From the NCBI RefSeq assembly GCF_040676615.1, contig NZ_JBFAPI010000010.1, forward strand, positions 124,001-188,000: a DNA stretch of 64,000 nt, given 5' to 3'. Within the stretch, counting starts at the first letter, position 1. Each line of letters opens with the position of its first letter. The notes beneath the pieces were generated by a model that did no database searches, was not told the origin of the DNA, and saw only the letters and a program-made list of their open reading frames with translations. The DNA comes from Asanoa sp040676615 (GTDB taxonomy: Bacteria; Actinomycetota; Actinomycetes; Mycobacteriales; Micromonosporaceae). The position numbers were made by a program, and so were the translations under genes. Positions 41,292 through 49,918 of the stretch are shown piece after piece.

Positions 41292-42122
41292 TCACCCGAC
41301 CCGTTGCAGCGCACGTTCGCGGCGCGCCGCCACCCGCGATCCGGACTCCCGCCGGGCCACCCGGCGGAGCACGGCGGGGGGGAGCAGCAGCCCGGCCACC
41401 GCCCACAGCGACAGCACGCCGACCGTCTCCAGGTGCCGCCACGAGTCGCCGAGCTCGACCGTGACCGCGGCGTCCGGGAGCAGGGCCGCGCGCATGCCCA
41501 GGCCGAGCCAGTAGAACGGGAACGCCTGCCCGACGGCCTGTAGCCAGCCGGGCAGCGCGGCGATCGGATAGAAGATCCCGGAGACCGCGACCAGGCCGAG
41601 GATCGGCAGCGTGAGCAGCCCCTGTGCCCGCGGGCTGCCGAAGACAGCGCCGAGCACGATGCCCAGCGGCAGCGTCGCGGCCAGGGCCAGCGCGAGCAGC
41701 CCGGCGACGGCTGGCCAGGTGCCGGCGCCGCCGGTGACCAGGCCGGGCACCAGGAGCGCGGCCGGCACGAGGAAGACGGCCAGGTCGGCGAGCAGGCCGC
41801 CGCCGACCAGGATCAGCGTGCCGACCAGGTAGGCCGGCACGCCGTGCGGGGTCGCCTTGGCCCGCAGCAGGGTGCCGTCCTCGCGGTCGGCGGTGAGCTG
41901 CTGGCTCAGCGCGACCATGCCGAAGGCGGCGTTCATGCCCAGGATGCTCGGCACCGCCAGCGCGCCGAGCGAGAACGGGCCGAAGTCGCGGCCGCGCAGC
42001 AGCAGCACGGCGCCGACCATCAGCAGCGGCCAGAACAGGTGCGCGAACAGCTCGGCGCCGTTGCTGAACGACTGGCGCAGCAGGATCAGGCCGCGCCGCC
42101 GGCCGAGGCGCAGCGCGGTCAC
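41292..42122 (-). CDS. ABC-2 type exporter permease
   Basis: A 276-residue, six-helix permease. It opens VTALRLGRRRGLILLRQSFSNGAELFAHLFWPLLMV (in part), includes QQLTADREDGTLLRAKATPHG, the segment FGSPRAQGLLTLPILGLVAVSGIFYPIAALPGWLQAVGQAFPFYWL (in part, the ABC-2 signature region) and a basic C-terminus. GTG 42122 overlaps the TGA of the ATPase gene (GTGA). Forms an exporter with that ATPase; the target may be the compound sensed by the divergent GbsR-like regulator. Confidence 0.9.
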   Translation of the reverse strand: MTALRLGRRRGLILLRQSFSNGAELFAHLFWPLLMVGAVLLLRGRDFGPFSLGALAVPSILGMNAAFGMVALSQQLTADREDGTLLRAKATPHGVPAYLVGTLILVGGGLLADLAVFLVPAALLVPGLVTGGAGTWPAVAGLLALALAATLPLGIVLGAVFGSPRAQGLLTLPILGLVAVSGIFYPIAALPGWLQAVGQAFPFYWLGLGMRAALLPDAAVTVELGDSWRHLETVGVLSLWAVAGLLLPPAVLRRVARRESGSRVAARRERALQRVG

Positions 42123-42961
42123 CGCGGCACCTCGGCCCGCTGGACGAGCGCGAGGTAGGTCTGCTCCAGCGATGCCCGGTACACCTCGAGCTCTTCGACC
42201 GCGCTGCCGTGGGCCGCGAACAGCTCGCGCACGAAGCCCGTGGAGTCGGCCGTCGACCGGGTGAACCGCTGGTCGGCGACGCGCCAGCGGACCTCGTCGG
42301 CACCGACGATCCGCTTGGACAGGTCGGGCGGCGTCCCGTCGGCGACGACCCGCCCACGGTCGAGGATGACGATCCGGTCGGCCAGCCGCTCGGCCTCGGC
42401 CAGGTCGTGGGTGGTGAGCAGGACCGTCGTGCCGAGCCCGGCGACCAGGTCGTGGAACTCGTGCCGGGCGACCGGGTCGAAGCCGGCCGTCGGTTCGTCG
42501 AGGAACAGCACGTCGGGCCGGCCGACCACACCGATCGCCACGTCGAGGCGGCGCCGCTGGCCCCCGGAGAGCGTGCGGATCTTCTGGCCGGCCTGCTCGG
42601 TCAGGCCCACGGCCGCGAGCAGCCGGTCGACCGGCCAGGGCCGCGGGTAGTAGCCGGCGAGGTGGCCGAGCAACTCGTGGACCCGCCACTTGGCGTGGTC
42701 GCGCCACGACTGCAGGACGATCCCGACCCGGGCCCGCCAGGCGTCGTCACCGCGGGTCGGGTCGACGCCGAGCACCTCGACCCGGCCGGCGCCGCGCTCC
42801 CGGAAACCCTCGAGGATCTCGATGGTCGTGGTCTTGCCGGCTCCGTTGGGCCCGAGCAGTGCCACCGTCTCGCCGGCGCCGACCCGCAACGTCACGTCGT
42901 GCAGCACCTCGGTGGCGTCGTAGCGCATGCACAGGCCCTCGATGTCGATCGCGGTTGTCAT
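42119..42961 (-). CDS. ABC exporter ATPase
   Basis: ATP-binding subunit of 280 residues. Walker A is GPNGAGKT (37-44), the Q-loop segment is VGIVLQSWRDHAKWRV, the signature is LSGGQRRRLDVA, Walker B is VLFLDEPTAGFD, and the H-loop is LLTTHDLAEAE. The C-terminal part, RWRVADQRFTRST and LEQTYLALVQ, is DrrA-like. ATG 42961 is the start; upstream in-frame codons overlap the operator region. Divergent from a GbsR-like regulator, 146 bp away, which very likely controls it. Confidence 0.92.
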   Translation of the reverse strand: MTTAIDIEGLCMRYDATEVLHDVTLRVGAGETVALLGPNGAGKTTTIEILEGFRERGAGRVEVLGVDPTRGDDAWRARVGIVLQSWRDHAKWRVHELLGHLAGYYPRPWPVDRLLAAVGLTEQAGQKIRTLSGGQRRRLDVAIGVVGRPDVLFLDEPTAGFDPVARHEFHDLVAGLGTTVLLTTHDLAEAERLADRIVILDRGRVVADGTPPDLSKRIVGADEVRWRVADQRFTRSTADSTGFVRELFAAHGSAVEELEVYRASLEQTYLALVQRAEVPR

Positions 42962-43030
42962 ACCGGCGGACGCTAGTTTTCCGTTTCCCGGACCGTCAAC
43001 GCTAAAGTCCTTTGCTGACAACAGATTTCG

Positions 43031-43074
43031 GCAATCATTGCAATGGCGATGGGAGAGAACGCAACGCCCGTTGC
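43031..43074. promoter_or_regulatory. Cluster of palindromic operators between ABC exporter and GbsR-like regulator
   Basis: Overlapping palindromes GCAAT-C-ATTGC (43031-43041) and CATTGCAATG (43036-43045), then GCAACG-CC-CGTTGC (43061-43074), and further single TTGCAAT and CGCAACG boxes at about 43071-43077 and 43092-43098. All are variants of one GCAAY/RTTGC core. They sit between the divergent genes and are the likely sites for the adjacent regulator. Confidence 0.7.
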
Positions 43075-43107
43075 AATGGGCTGCCGGTGAACGCAACGGA
43101 GGCCGCG

Positions 43108-44022
43108 ATGCCGGGTGGCAGGCTCACGCACGACGAGCGGGTGCGCATCGCGGCCGGGCTCACCGAGGGCTTCGGCTACGCCGAGATCGCCCGGGACCTC
43201 GGGCGGCCGACCTCGACGGTGACCCGCGAGGTGGCCCGCAACGGCGGTGCCCGCGGCTACGCCGCCGACCGGGCACACCGGGCGACCGCGCGCCGGGCCG
43301 GGCGCCGTCCTCCGACCGGGCCGGCCGGCGCCGGCCCGGCCGACGCCGAGGCCCGCGAGGCGTTCGTCGAGGAATTCGCGACGATGCTGACCGTCGCCGG
43401 CATACCGCGGATGGTGGCCCGGGTGCTGTCCTGCCTCTACACCACCGACTCGGGCAGCTTGACCGCCCGCGACCTGGTCGAGCGGCTGCGGGTCAGCCCG
43501 GCGTCGGTGTCCAAAGCGGTCGGCTATCTCGCCGGCCTCGACCTGCTCCGCCGGGAGCGGGCCGGCCGGCGGGAGCGCTACGTCGTCGACGACGATGTCT
43601 GGCTGCGGGCCTGGGCCGGCAGTGCGCGGGCCCACCTGGCCTGGGCCGAGGCGGCCGAGCGGGGTGTGGCCGTCTTCGGCCGCGACACCCCGGCCGGGGT
43701 GCGACTGGCCGAGATGGCCGGCTTCTTCGCCCGGCTCGGCGACGACATGTCCGGTGGGCCCTCCGACGCCGCCGTCGCCGACGTGCTGACCGTCACTGCG
43801 GCGCTGGTGCAGGTGGGCGCGCCGGTGCGCGCCGCGACGCTGGCGGCGGCGCTCGGCTGGGCCGGCGGGCGGGTCGACGCCGCGCTGCACGACGCGGCAC
43901 GCCGGTCTGACCTGACCGGGCCGGTGTCAGTGCGCCGGGGCCGTGGTGGTGCTTACGCCGCCATCCCCGAACTGACCGAGGCACAACGTGCCAAATTGCC
44001 GCAGATTACTCGGTCATCATGA
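43108..44022 (+). CDS. GbsR/MarR-like regulator with an extra IS30-type N-terminal helix-turn-helix
   Basis: A 304-residue regulator with two DNA-binding regions. Residues about 5-60 resemble the helix-turn-helix of IS30-type transposases: LTHDERVRIAAGLTEGFGYAEIARDLGRPTSTVTREVARNGG (pieces). Residues about 85-200 are a GbsR/MarR winged helix: MLTVAGIPRMVARVLSCLY, LTARDLVERLRVSPASVSKAVGYL and RRERAGRRERYVVDDD. ATG 43108 is chosen because GGAGG lies six bases upstream; GTG 43087 is possible. Divergent from the ABC exporter at 41292-42961, with clustered palindromes between, so an efflux-control role is inferred. Confidence 0.88.
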   Translation: MPGGRLTHDERVRIAAGLTEGFGYAEIARDLGRPTSTVTREVARNGGARGYAADRAHRATARRAGRRPPTGPAGAGPADAEAREAFVEEFATMLTVAGIPRMVARVLSCLYTTDSGSLTARDLVERLRVSPASVSKAVGYLAGLDLLRRERAGRRERYVVDDDVWLRAWAGSARAHLAWAEAAERGVAVFGRDTPAGVRLAEMAGFFARLGDDMSGGPSDAAVADVLTVTAALVQVGAPVRAATLAAALGWAGGRVDAALHDAARRSDLTGPVSVRRGRGGAYAAIPELTEAQRAKLPQITRSS

Positions 44023-44123
44023 CGCTACCCAGCGACTTATAGCCGAACGTGGCATGGTGATCGTCCCATTGGTAGGACATTGTTGATCTCGCACCCAAGG
44101 CGGCCGGACAACGAAAGCGAATC

Positions 44124-44972
44124 ATGGCGCACATAGACCAATTCGGGTATGGCTGGATTACTCCGGCATTGAGCTACGCGCTATCGGTGTTGGGATCGGT
44201 CCTCGGGCTGATCTGCGCCCAGCGGGCCCGTGAAGCGACCGCCACCGCGCAACGGGCCTGGTGGCTGATGCTCGCTGCCTGGGCGATCGGCGGCACCGCG
44301 ATCTGGAGCATGCATTTCATGGCGATGCTCGGCTTTTCGGTCACCGGCGCCCCCATTCGTTATGACATCGGGCTCACCGCCGCCAGCGCACTCATCGCGA
44401 TCGTGATGGTCGGCATCGGCCTCTTCATCGCCGGCCTGGGCCGACCGCTGCTGATCAAGGTAATCATCGGGGGCGTGATCGCCGGCGCCGGGGTCGCGGC
44501 GATGCACTACACCGGGATGGCCGCGATGAGGGTCAATGCCGAAATCCACTACGACAGCACGCGAGTGGGCCTGTCGATCGCCATCGCGGTCGTGGCGTCG
44601 GCGGTCGCGCTGTGGCTCGCGCTCAACGTCAAGGGCGCCCTCGCGGTTGTCGGTTCGGCCCTGATCATGGGCGTCGCGGTCAACGGCATGCACTTCACCG
44701 GCATGTACTCGATGTCGGCGACGCTGCACGAGGAGCACGGCGCGCTGTCCGGTGCGACCGCGTCCAACCTGCTGGTGCCGATCGTCCTCGCCGTGATCCT
44801 GGTGGTCATCGGCCTGGTCTACGCGGTGCTGGCCGCGCCCAATGCCGACGACCGCGCGGGCATGGCCTACCTGCAGAACCGGATGGCCGACCGCGACGAC
44901 AACCCGCCGGCGGCGCCGGCGCCGGCGCCCGACCCGCACGGCCTGGCGGCGCGGTTCCAGAGCCGGCGCTGA
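44124..44972 (+). CDS. MHYT domain integral membrane sensor protein
   Basis: A 282-residue protein with seven membrane helices and the three MHYT repeats: SMHFMAM (from residue 62), AMHYTGM (near 127) and GMHFTGM (near 190), each at a helix end. MHYT domains are proposed to bind copper and sense oxygen, CO or NO through these Met/His residues. Most members carry a GGDEF, EAL or kinase output domain; this one ends in a short Pro/Ala and basic tail with no output domain, so it must act through a partner or as a redox/metal protein on its own. ATG 44124; no clear operon partner. Confidence 0.9.
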   Translation: MAHIDQFGYGWITPALSYALSVLGSVLGLICAQRAREATATAQRAWWLMLAAWAIGGTAIWSMHFMAMLGFSVTGAPIRYDIGLTAASALIAIVMVGIGLFIAGLGRPLLIKVIIGGVIAGAGVAAMHYTGMAAMRVNAEIHYDSTRVGLSIAIAVVASAVALWLALNVKGALAVVGSALIMGVAVNGMHFTGMYSMSATLHEEHGALSGATASNLLVPIVLAVILVVIGLVYAVLAAPNADDRAGMAYLQNRMADRDDNPPAAPAPAPDPHGLAARFQSRR

Positions 44973-44990
44973 CGCAATACGGTTGCGCCC

Positions 44991-46214
44991 ATGGAATGGA
45001 ACTGGGCAGGCAACCATCGTTACGCCGCCGCGCGGCTTTCCCGGCCGGCCTCGGTCGCCGAGGCACAGGAACTGGTCGCCGGCGCCGACCGGGTCCGGCC
45101 GCTGGGCACCCGACACTCGTTCAGCGGCATCGCCGACACTCCGGGCCTGCTGCTGTCCACCGCTGACCTGCCCGCCGACCTCACCGTCGACGAGGCTGCG
45201 GGGAGCGTCACGGTCGGCGGCGGCGCCCGTTACGGCGACGTCGCGGTGGCCCTCGACGCGCGCGGGTGGGCGCTGGCGACCATGGCGTCGCTGCCGCACA
45301 TCTCGGTCGCCGGCGCGGTGGCCACCGGCACCCACGGCTCGGGCGACCGCACCGGGTCGCTCGCGGCCGGCGTACGCGCCGTCGAGGTGATCGGCCCCGA
45401 CGGCACGCTGCGCACCGTGCGCCGAGGCGAGCCTGACTTCGCCGGCAGCGTGGTCGCCCTCGGCGCGCTCGGCGTGGTGACCCGCGTCACCCTCGACGCC
45501 GAACCGTCCTATGTGGTGCGCCAGGCGGTCTACCGCGACCTGCCCTGGTCACTGGTCGACACCGACTTCGACGCGCTCACCGGCGCGGCGTACAGCGTGA
45601 GCCTGTTCGTCGACTGGGCCGGTGACCGGATCGCCCAGGTCTGGTTGAAGAGCCGCGCCGATCTGCCCGACGAGCTGTTCGGGGTCCGCGCGGCCGACGA
45701 GCCCGTGCACATGCTGGCCGGCGCGCCGACCGCCGCCGTCACCGGGCAACAGGGCGTGCCCGGCCCGTGGCACGAACGGCTGCCGCACTTCAGGTTGGCG
45801 TTCACGCCGAGCCGTGGTGAGGAACTGCAGAGCGAATACCTGGTGCCCCGTGCGGCGGTGCACGAGGCGTTCGCCGCACTGCGCCCGCTCGGGCCGCGGA
45901 TCGCGCCGGTGCTGCAGATCTCCGAGATCCGCACGGTCGCCGCCGACGACCTCTGGCTCAGCCCCGCCTACGGCACCGATGTGGTCGGCGTGCACTTCAC
46001 CTGGGTCAAGGACACCGAGCGGGTGTTCGCGCTGCTGCCCGACATCGAGGCGGCCCTGCTGCCGCTGGGCGCCCGGCCACACTGGGGCAAGTGCTTCGCC
46101 ACCACCGACGTGGCCGCCAGCTATCCCCGGATGGCCGACTTCCGCGCGCTGCGAGCCCGGGTCGACCCCGCCGGCAAGTTCGGCAACGCCCTCGTCGACG
46201 CGCTCGTCGGCTAG
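44991..46214 (+). CDS. aldO: Alditol oxidase (FAD-linked)
   Basis: Oxidises the C1 hydroxyl of sugar alcohols (xylitol, sorbitol, glycerol less well) with O2, giving H2O2. The 407-residue protein is close to Streptomyces AldO along its length: NWAGNHRYAA at the start, His42 in LGTRHSFSGIAD (position of the covalent FAD link), NMASLPHISVAGAVATGTHGSG-like ATMASLPHISVAGAVATGTH, WHERLPHFRLAFTPS, and the C-terminal HWGKCFATTD ... LDPAGKF-like RVDPAGKFGNALVD. No signal peptide, so cytosolic. ATG 44991 is 18 bp after the MHYT gene. Converges on the FUSC gene. Confidence 0.93.
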   Translation: MEWNWAGNHRYAAARLSRPASVAEAQELVAGADRVRPLGTRHSFSGIADTPGLLLSTADLPADLTVDEAAGSVTVGGGARYGDVAVALDARGWALATMASLPHISVAGAVATGTHGSGDRTGSLAAGVRAVEVIGPDGTLRTVRRGEPDFAGSVVALGALGVVTRVTLDAEPSYVVRQAVYRDLPWSLVDTDFDALTGAAYSVSLFVDWAGDRIAQVWLKSRADLPDELFGVRAADEPVHMLAGAPTAAVTGQQGVPGPWHERLPHFRLAFTPSRGEELQSEYLVPRAAVHEAFAALRPLGPRIAPVLQISEIRTVAADDLWLSPAYGTDVVGVHFTWVKDTERVFALLPDIEAALLPLGARPHWGKCFATTDVAASYPRMADFRALRARVDPAGKFGNALVDALVG

Positions 46215-46218
46215 CCGC

Positions 46219-48474
46219 TCACCGCGTGCTGCGCTCGGCCGCCCGGGCCGGTGCGGTCAGGGTGACCTCCAGCCGGCGGGCGGCGTCGAGGTGGTCGGCC
46301 GTCCAGATCACCCGGACCGCGGCCGAGGTGGCGTCGCCGTCGTCGCCGTGCAGGTCGCGGCGGACGGCGGCGACGAGCCGGTCGTCGGCCGCCCGGTCGG
46401 GCGGGGCGGGCGCGGGTGCCGTCCGGCCGCTGGCGAGGGTCTCGGCCAGGTCGCCGTACCAGCGCTCGATGTCGTGGCTGGTGTGCAGCAGCAACGAGCG
46501 CGCGGCGGCGCGGTCCCCGGCGGCGGCGCTGTCGCGCTGCCACAGGTCGAGCACCGCGTCGGCGGTGATCCGCAGCGCGGCCACGCCGTTGACCAGGCTG
46601 GTGACCTCGGCGAGCGCCATCGACTTGGCGCCCCGCTCGGTCAGGTAGGTGCGGAACGTGTCGTCCAGCCGGCGCGCGGCCGCCGCGGCCCGCTGTGCCT
46701 CGTCCGAGGGCGCGCGCGGCGCGGCGCCGTCGCAACAGGACGCGGCGTATGCGACGGTGGCGTTCAGGTAGCGGGCGCTGTCGGCGTAGGCGTCGGCCAG
46801 CGCACGGCGCAGTTCCCTGCGGGCGCCGCGCGGCCAGAGCAGCAGCCCGACCAGGATGCTGATACCGACCCCGATCGTCACGTCCTCGATCCGGATCAGG
46901 CCGAGTTGCCAGCCCGCCGGCTGGATGATGTTGAAGAGGATGAGCAGCGCCACGGTGAAGGCGGCCTGCCCGGCCGCGAACGAGATCCGCGCGGGTGCGA
47001 TGCCGGCCATCAGCACGGCCACCGGCAGCAGCGCCCAGAGCACGGTGAAGTTGGTGCCCACGCCGATCAGGATGACCGCGCCGATCACGAAGCCGGCGAC
47101 CGTGCCCAGGATCGCGCGGACCGCGCTCTGCCCGGTGGCCAGCGCGTTCGAGCGCAGCACGGCGAGCGCCCCGAAGATCACCCAGAACGAGTGCTGCACG
47201 TCGGTGTAGTGCACGACCACGACGGCGGCGGCCACCCCGACCGCGCCGCGCAGGCTGTTGTGCAGCCAGGTGGAGTGCGGCTCGAGGTGGGCCAGCGCGC
47301 GCTCGCGGGCCGAGGCGACCGGGCCGGCCAGCCCGCCCGGCTGCTGGCCGAGGATCCGCTGGACCCAGGTGCGCCGCTCGGCCGCCACGCTCAGGTCGAC
47401 GTTGCGGGCGACCAGGTGAACGGCGTACGCCAGTTCCTGCACGCGGAAGGTCGGCGCCAGCGCGCTGAGGAACTCGCTGACGCGGCCGTTGCCGGTCAGG
47501 TCGCGCGGGAGGGTGATGACCGCCTCGCGGGCCATCCGCGCCCGCGCCGCGTCCAGCCGGCCCTGTGCCGCGTGCAGCGGGTCGGCCGGGGCGTCCGGCC
47601 GCTCGAGCAGGTTCGCCGCCTCGTCGAGCAGGTCGGCGGTGGCGTCCTTGACCGCGTCGACCGACCCGGCGCCGCCGCTGCGGGCGGCCGGGCGTTCGAG
47701 CACGTCGCGAATCCAGGCCAGCTCATCGATCAGGCGGACCCGGGTGCGGGCGGAGGTGGTCAGGCTGGTCGGTCGCGACGGCGCGGCCAGGAACGCCCGG
47801 CGCAGGGCGGTGACCGCGGCTGCCGCCCGGCCGTCCAGGGCGGCCACGTCGTCGGCCGAGACGCCGGGCGCGCCGCGCCAGCGGGCCGCGCCGGCATGCA
47901 CGGCGGCGGCCAGCGCCCGGCACGAGGCGACCGTCGGCGCCCGCAGCGGGTCGGTCACCGGCGCCGGCCAGAGGAACCGGATCGCCAGCAACGAGGCCCC
48001 GGCGGCCAGCGCCCAGCCGGCCAGCCGGGGACCGACGGCCGCCGGGCCGGCCGGCAGCGAGACCGCCAGGATCACCGCCAGCAGCAGCGAGATGCTGGCG
48101 CTGGCGAGCACCGAACTGACCACTCCTGAGAACAGGATGGCGAATGCGATCACCAGCACGACCGGGGCGGCCAGGGCGACGGGCGGCGAGATCAGCGTGC
48201 CGATCGCGATCAGGGCCGCGCCCGCGACGATCAGGCCCAGCTCCGCCTGGATCCGTTCGCGCATCGGGCCGCCGAACTCGACGAGCAGCAGCAGGCAGAA
48301 CACGCCGATCACGGCGAACGTGCCGATGGCGACGTTGCCGACCAGGTGCAACCCGACGGCGAACATGGCCGGCGCCACGACACCGGCCCGCGCGCCGCGA
48401 CGGACGGCTCCGTCCCACCACAGCCGCTTGCAGAAAAGACCCGCCCGTCTCGCCCAGGTAACGGGCCCGGCCAT
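46219..48474 (-). CDS. FUSC family membrane protein (aromatic acid exporter-like)
   Basis: A 751-residue membrane protein with two hydrophobic halves: five to six helices near residues 30-185 (VAPAMFAVGLHLVGNVAIGTF onward) and again near 415-560 (LRGAVGVAAAVVVVHYTDVQHSFWVIFGALAVL in part; FSAGQAAFTVALLILF-like AAGQAAFTVALLILFNIIQP), separated by a long soluble helical region. This is the FUSC layout of fusaric-acid/AaeB exporters. ATG 48474 overlaps the stop of the GMC gene as TGATG, so translation is coupled. It is last in an operon MFS-GMC-FUSC; exporting the oxidised product of the GMC enzyme is possible but not shown. Confidence 0.87.
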   Translation of the reverse strand: MAGPVTWARRAGLFCKRLWWDGAVRRGARAGVVAPAMFAVGLHLVGNVAIGTFAVIGVFCLLLLVEFGGPMRERIQAELGLIVAGAALIAIGTLISPPVALAAPVVLVIAFAILFSGVVSSVLASASISLLLAVILAVSLPAGPAAVGPRLAGWALAAGASLLAIRFLWPAPVTDPLRAPTVASCRALAAAVHAGAARWRGAPGVSADDVAALDGRAAAAVTALRRAFLAAPSRPTSLTTSARTRVRLIDELAWIRDVLERPAARSGGAGSVDAVKDATADLLDEAANLLERPDAPADPLHAAQGRLDAARARMAREAVITLPRDLTGNGRVSEFLSALAPTFRVQELAYAVHLVARNVDLSVAAERRTWVQRILGQQPGGLAGPVASARERALAHLEPHSTWLHNSLRGAVGVAAAVVVVHYTDVQHSFWVIFGALAVLRSNALATGQSAVRAILGTVAGFVIGAVILIGVGTNFTVLWALLPVAVLMAGIAPARISFAAGQAAFTVALLILFNIIQPAGWQLGLIRIEDVTIGVGISILVGLLLWPRGARRELRRALADAYADSARYLNATVAYAASCCDGAAPRAPSDEAQRAAAAARRLDDTFRTYLTERGAKSMALAEVTSLVNGVAALRITADAVLDLWQRDSAAAGDRAAARSLLLHTSHDIERWYGDLAETLASGRTAPAPAPPDRAADDRLVAAVRRDLHGDDGDATSAAVRVIWTADHLDAARRLEVTLTAPARAAERSTR

Positions 48475-49883
48475 CACCCGGACCCGCTGACCAGGCTCGC
48501 CGCGCGCTCGGCGATGGCCAACGTCGGTGCGTGGGTGTTGCCGCTGACGATCGACGGCATGACCGACGCGTCGGCGACCCGCAGGCCCTCGACCGCGTGC
48601 ACCCGCAGTTCCGGGTCGACGACCGCGTTGCCGTCGATGCCCATCCGGCACGTGCCGACCGGGTGGAAATAGGGCGTGACGGTGTCCCGCACGTACTGCG
48701 CCAGCACCGTCGCACTTGCCGCACCCGGGCCCGGGTACTCCTCCTCGTCGCGGACGCCGGCCAGCGCCGGCGCGGCGCCGATCTCGCGGGCCATCCGCAG
48801 CCCCGTCACCATCCGGTCGACGTCGCGCTCGTCGTCGAGCAGCGCGGGGTCGATCAGCGGCGGTGCGAAGGGGTCGGGCCCGGACAGGCGCACGGTGCCG
48901 CGACTGTCCGGGCGGGTCAGCGCGAACACCACCGAGTAGCCGTCTTCGGTGCCGGGCGCCCAACGCGGGTGGACGGCCTGCTCGACCAGGACCATGTGCA
49001 GGTCCGGCGGCGCGCCGGGGTCGGCCCGGGTCAGCACCCGCGGCCTGCGCGCGGCCGCCGGGTTCGGCACGGGTTGCCGTGCGGCGTAGGCCACCTGTGA
49101 CTTCGGGTGATCGTGCAGGTTGCCGCCCACACCCGGCAGGTCGGCGACGACGGGAAGGCCGACGTCGCGCAGGTGTTCGCCGGGCCCGATGCCGGAGAGC
49201 ATCAGCAGCCGCGGCGACCCGATCGCACCCGCGGCCAGCAGCACCTCGCGGTCGGCCCGGCTCACGCCGGTATGCCCGTCGACCCGGTAGGCGACGCCCC
49301 GGCACGTACCGCCCTCGACCACCAGCCGCACCGCGTCGGCGTCGGTCAGCACGGTCAGGTTGGCGCGATCGGCGGCCGGTGCGAGGTAGGCGTCGGCGGC
49401 GCTGAGCGCCGGCCCGGCATCGTCCCAGGCGGCACCCTCGGCATCCGGGCCGTCGGTGTCCGGATTCGGCTGGTGCCCGGCCTGGACCGCCGCCGCGTAG
49501 AAGGCCTCGGAAAGTGGATCGGTGGTGACCGCTCGGCCCGCGTCGCTGCCCTGCTCGAAGAACGGAAGCAACGACTCGTAGGTCCACCCCAGCGCGCCCG
49601 CGTCGGCCCAGGCGTCGTAACTGGAGGCGTCACCCCGGATGTGCATGAGGCCGTTGGTGCCGCTGGAGCCACCGAGGAGCTTGCCGCGCGGGTACGGCAG
49701 TTCCTGCCGGTCGGCGTTGGGCTGGGGCACGGTGGCGTAGTGCCAGTCGACGTCCCTGTCGGCCGGGAACGCGGTGCCGGCCTCCAGCAGGAGCACCCGC
49801 ACGCCGGCATCCTGCGACAAGCGCGCGGCCAGCACGCAGCCCGCGGTGCCGGCGCCGACCACGATGTAATCGAAAGAGCGCAT
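48474..49883 (-). CDS. GMC family FAD oxidoreductase (choline/alcohol dehydrogenase-like)
   Basis: FAD-dependent oxidoreductase of 469 residues. The FAD loop is YIVVGAGTAGCVLAARL, the GMC signature 1 is GKLLGGSSGTNGLMHIRG, signature 2 is GAIGSPRLLMLSGIGP, and the catalytic end shows YFHPVGTCRMG with a second active-site residue in SGNTHAPTLAIAE. Shorter than choline dehydrogenase (about 550), typical for small actinobacterial members. ATG 49883 has GGGAGG seven bases upstream. The gene follows the MFS gene by 35 bp and overlaps FUSC. Substrate alcohol unknown. Confidence 0.92.
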   Translation of the reverse strand: MRSFDYIVVGAGTAGCVLAARLSQDAGVRVLLLEAGTAFPADRDVDWHYATVPQPNADRQELPYPRGKLLGGSSGTNGLMHIRGDASSYDAWADAGALGWTYESLLPFFEQGSDAGRAVTTDPLSEAFYAAAVQAGHQPNPDTDGPDAEGAAWDDAGPALSAADAYLAPAADRANLTVLTDADAVRLVVEGGTCRGVAYRVDGHTGVSRADREVLLAAGAIGSPRLLMLSGIGPGEHLRDVGLPVVADLPGVGGNLHDHPKSQVAYAARQPVPNPAAARRPRVLTRADPGAPPDLHMVLVEQAVHPRWAPGTEDGYSVVFALTRPDSRGTVRLSGPDPFAPPLIDPALLDDERDVDRMVTGLRMAREIGAAPALAGVRDEEEYPGPGAASATVLAQYVRDTVTPYFHPVGTCRMGIDGNAVVDPELRVHAVEGLRVADASVMPSIVSGNTHAPTLAIAERAASLVSGSG

Positions 49884-49918
49884 GGCGATCCTCCCGGGAT
49901 CGGCCCGTAGCGTCGATG

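Noticed and set aside
43108..43280. IS30 transposase remnant
   Set aside because: The helix-turn-helix resembles IS30, but the frame continues into a complete GbsR/MarR-like protein and no inverted repeats or DDE catalytic region are present.
45814..48129. Long plus-strand frame opposite the FUSC gene
   Set aside because: Begins inside alditol oxidase in another frame and is antisense to a protein with well-formed membrane helices; no motifs.
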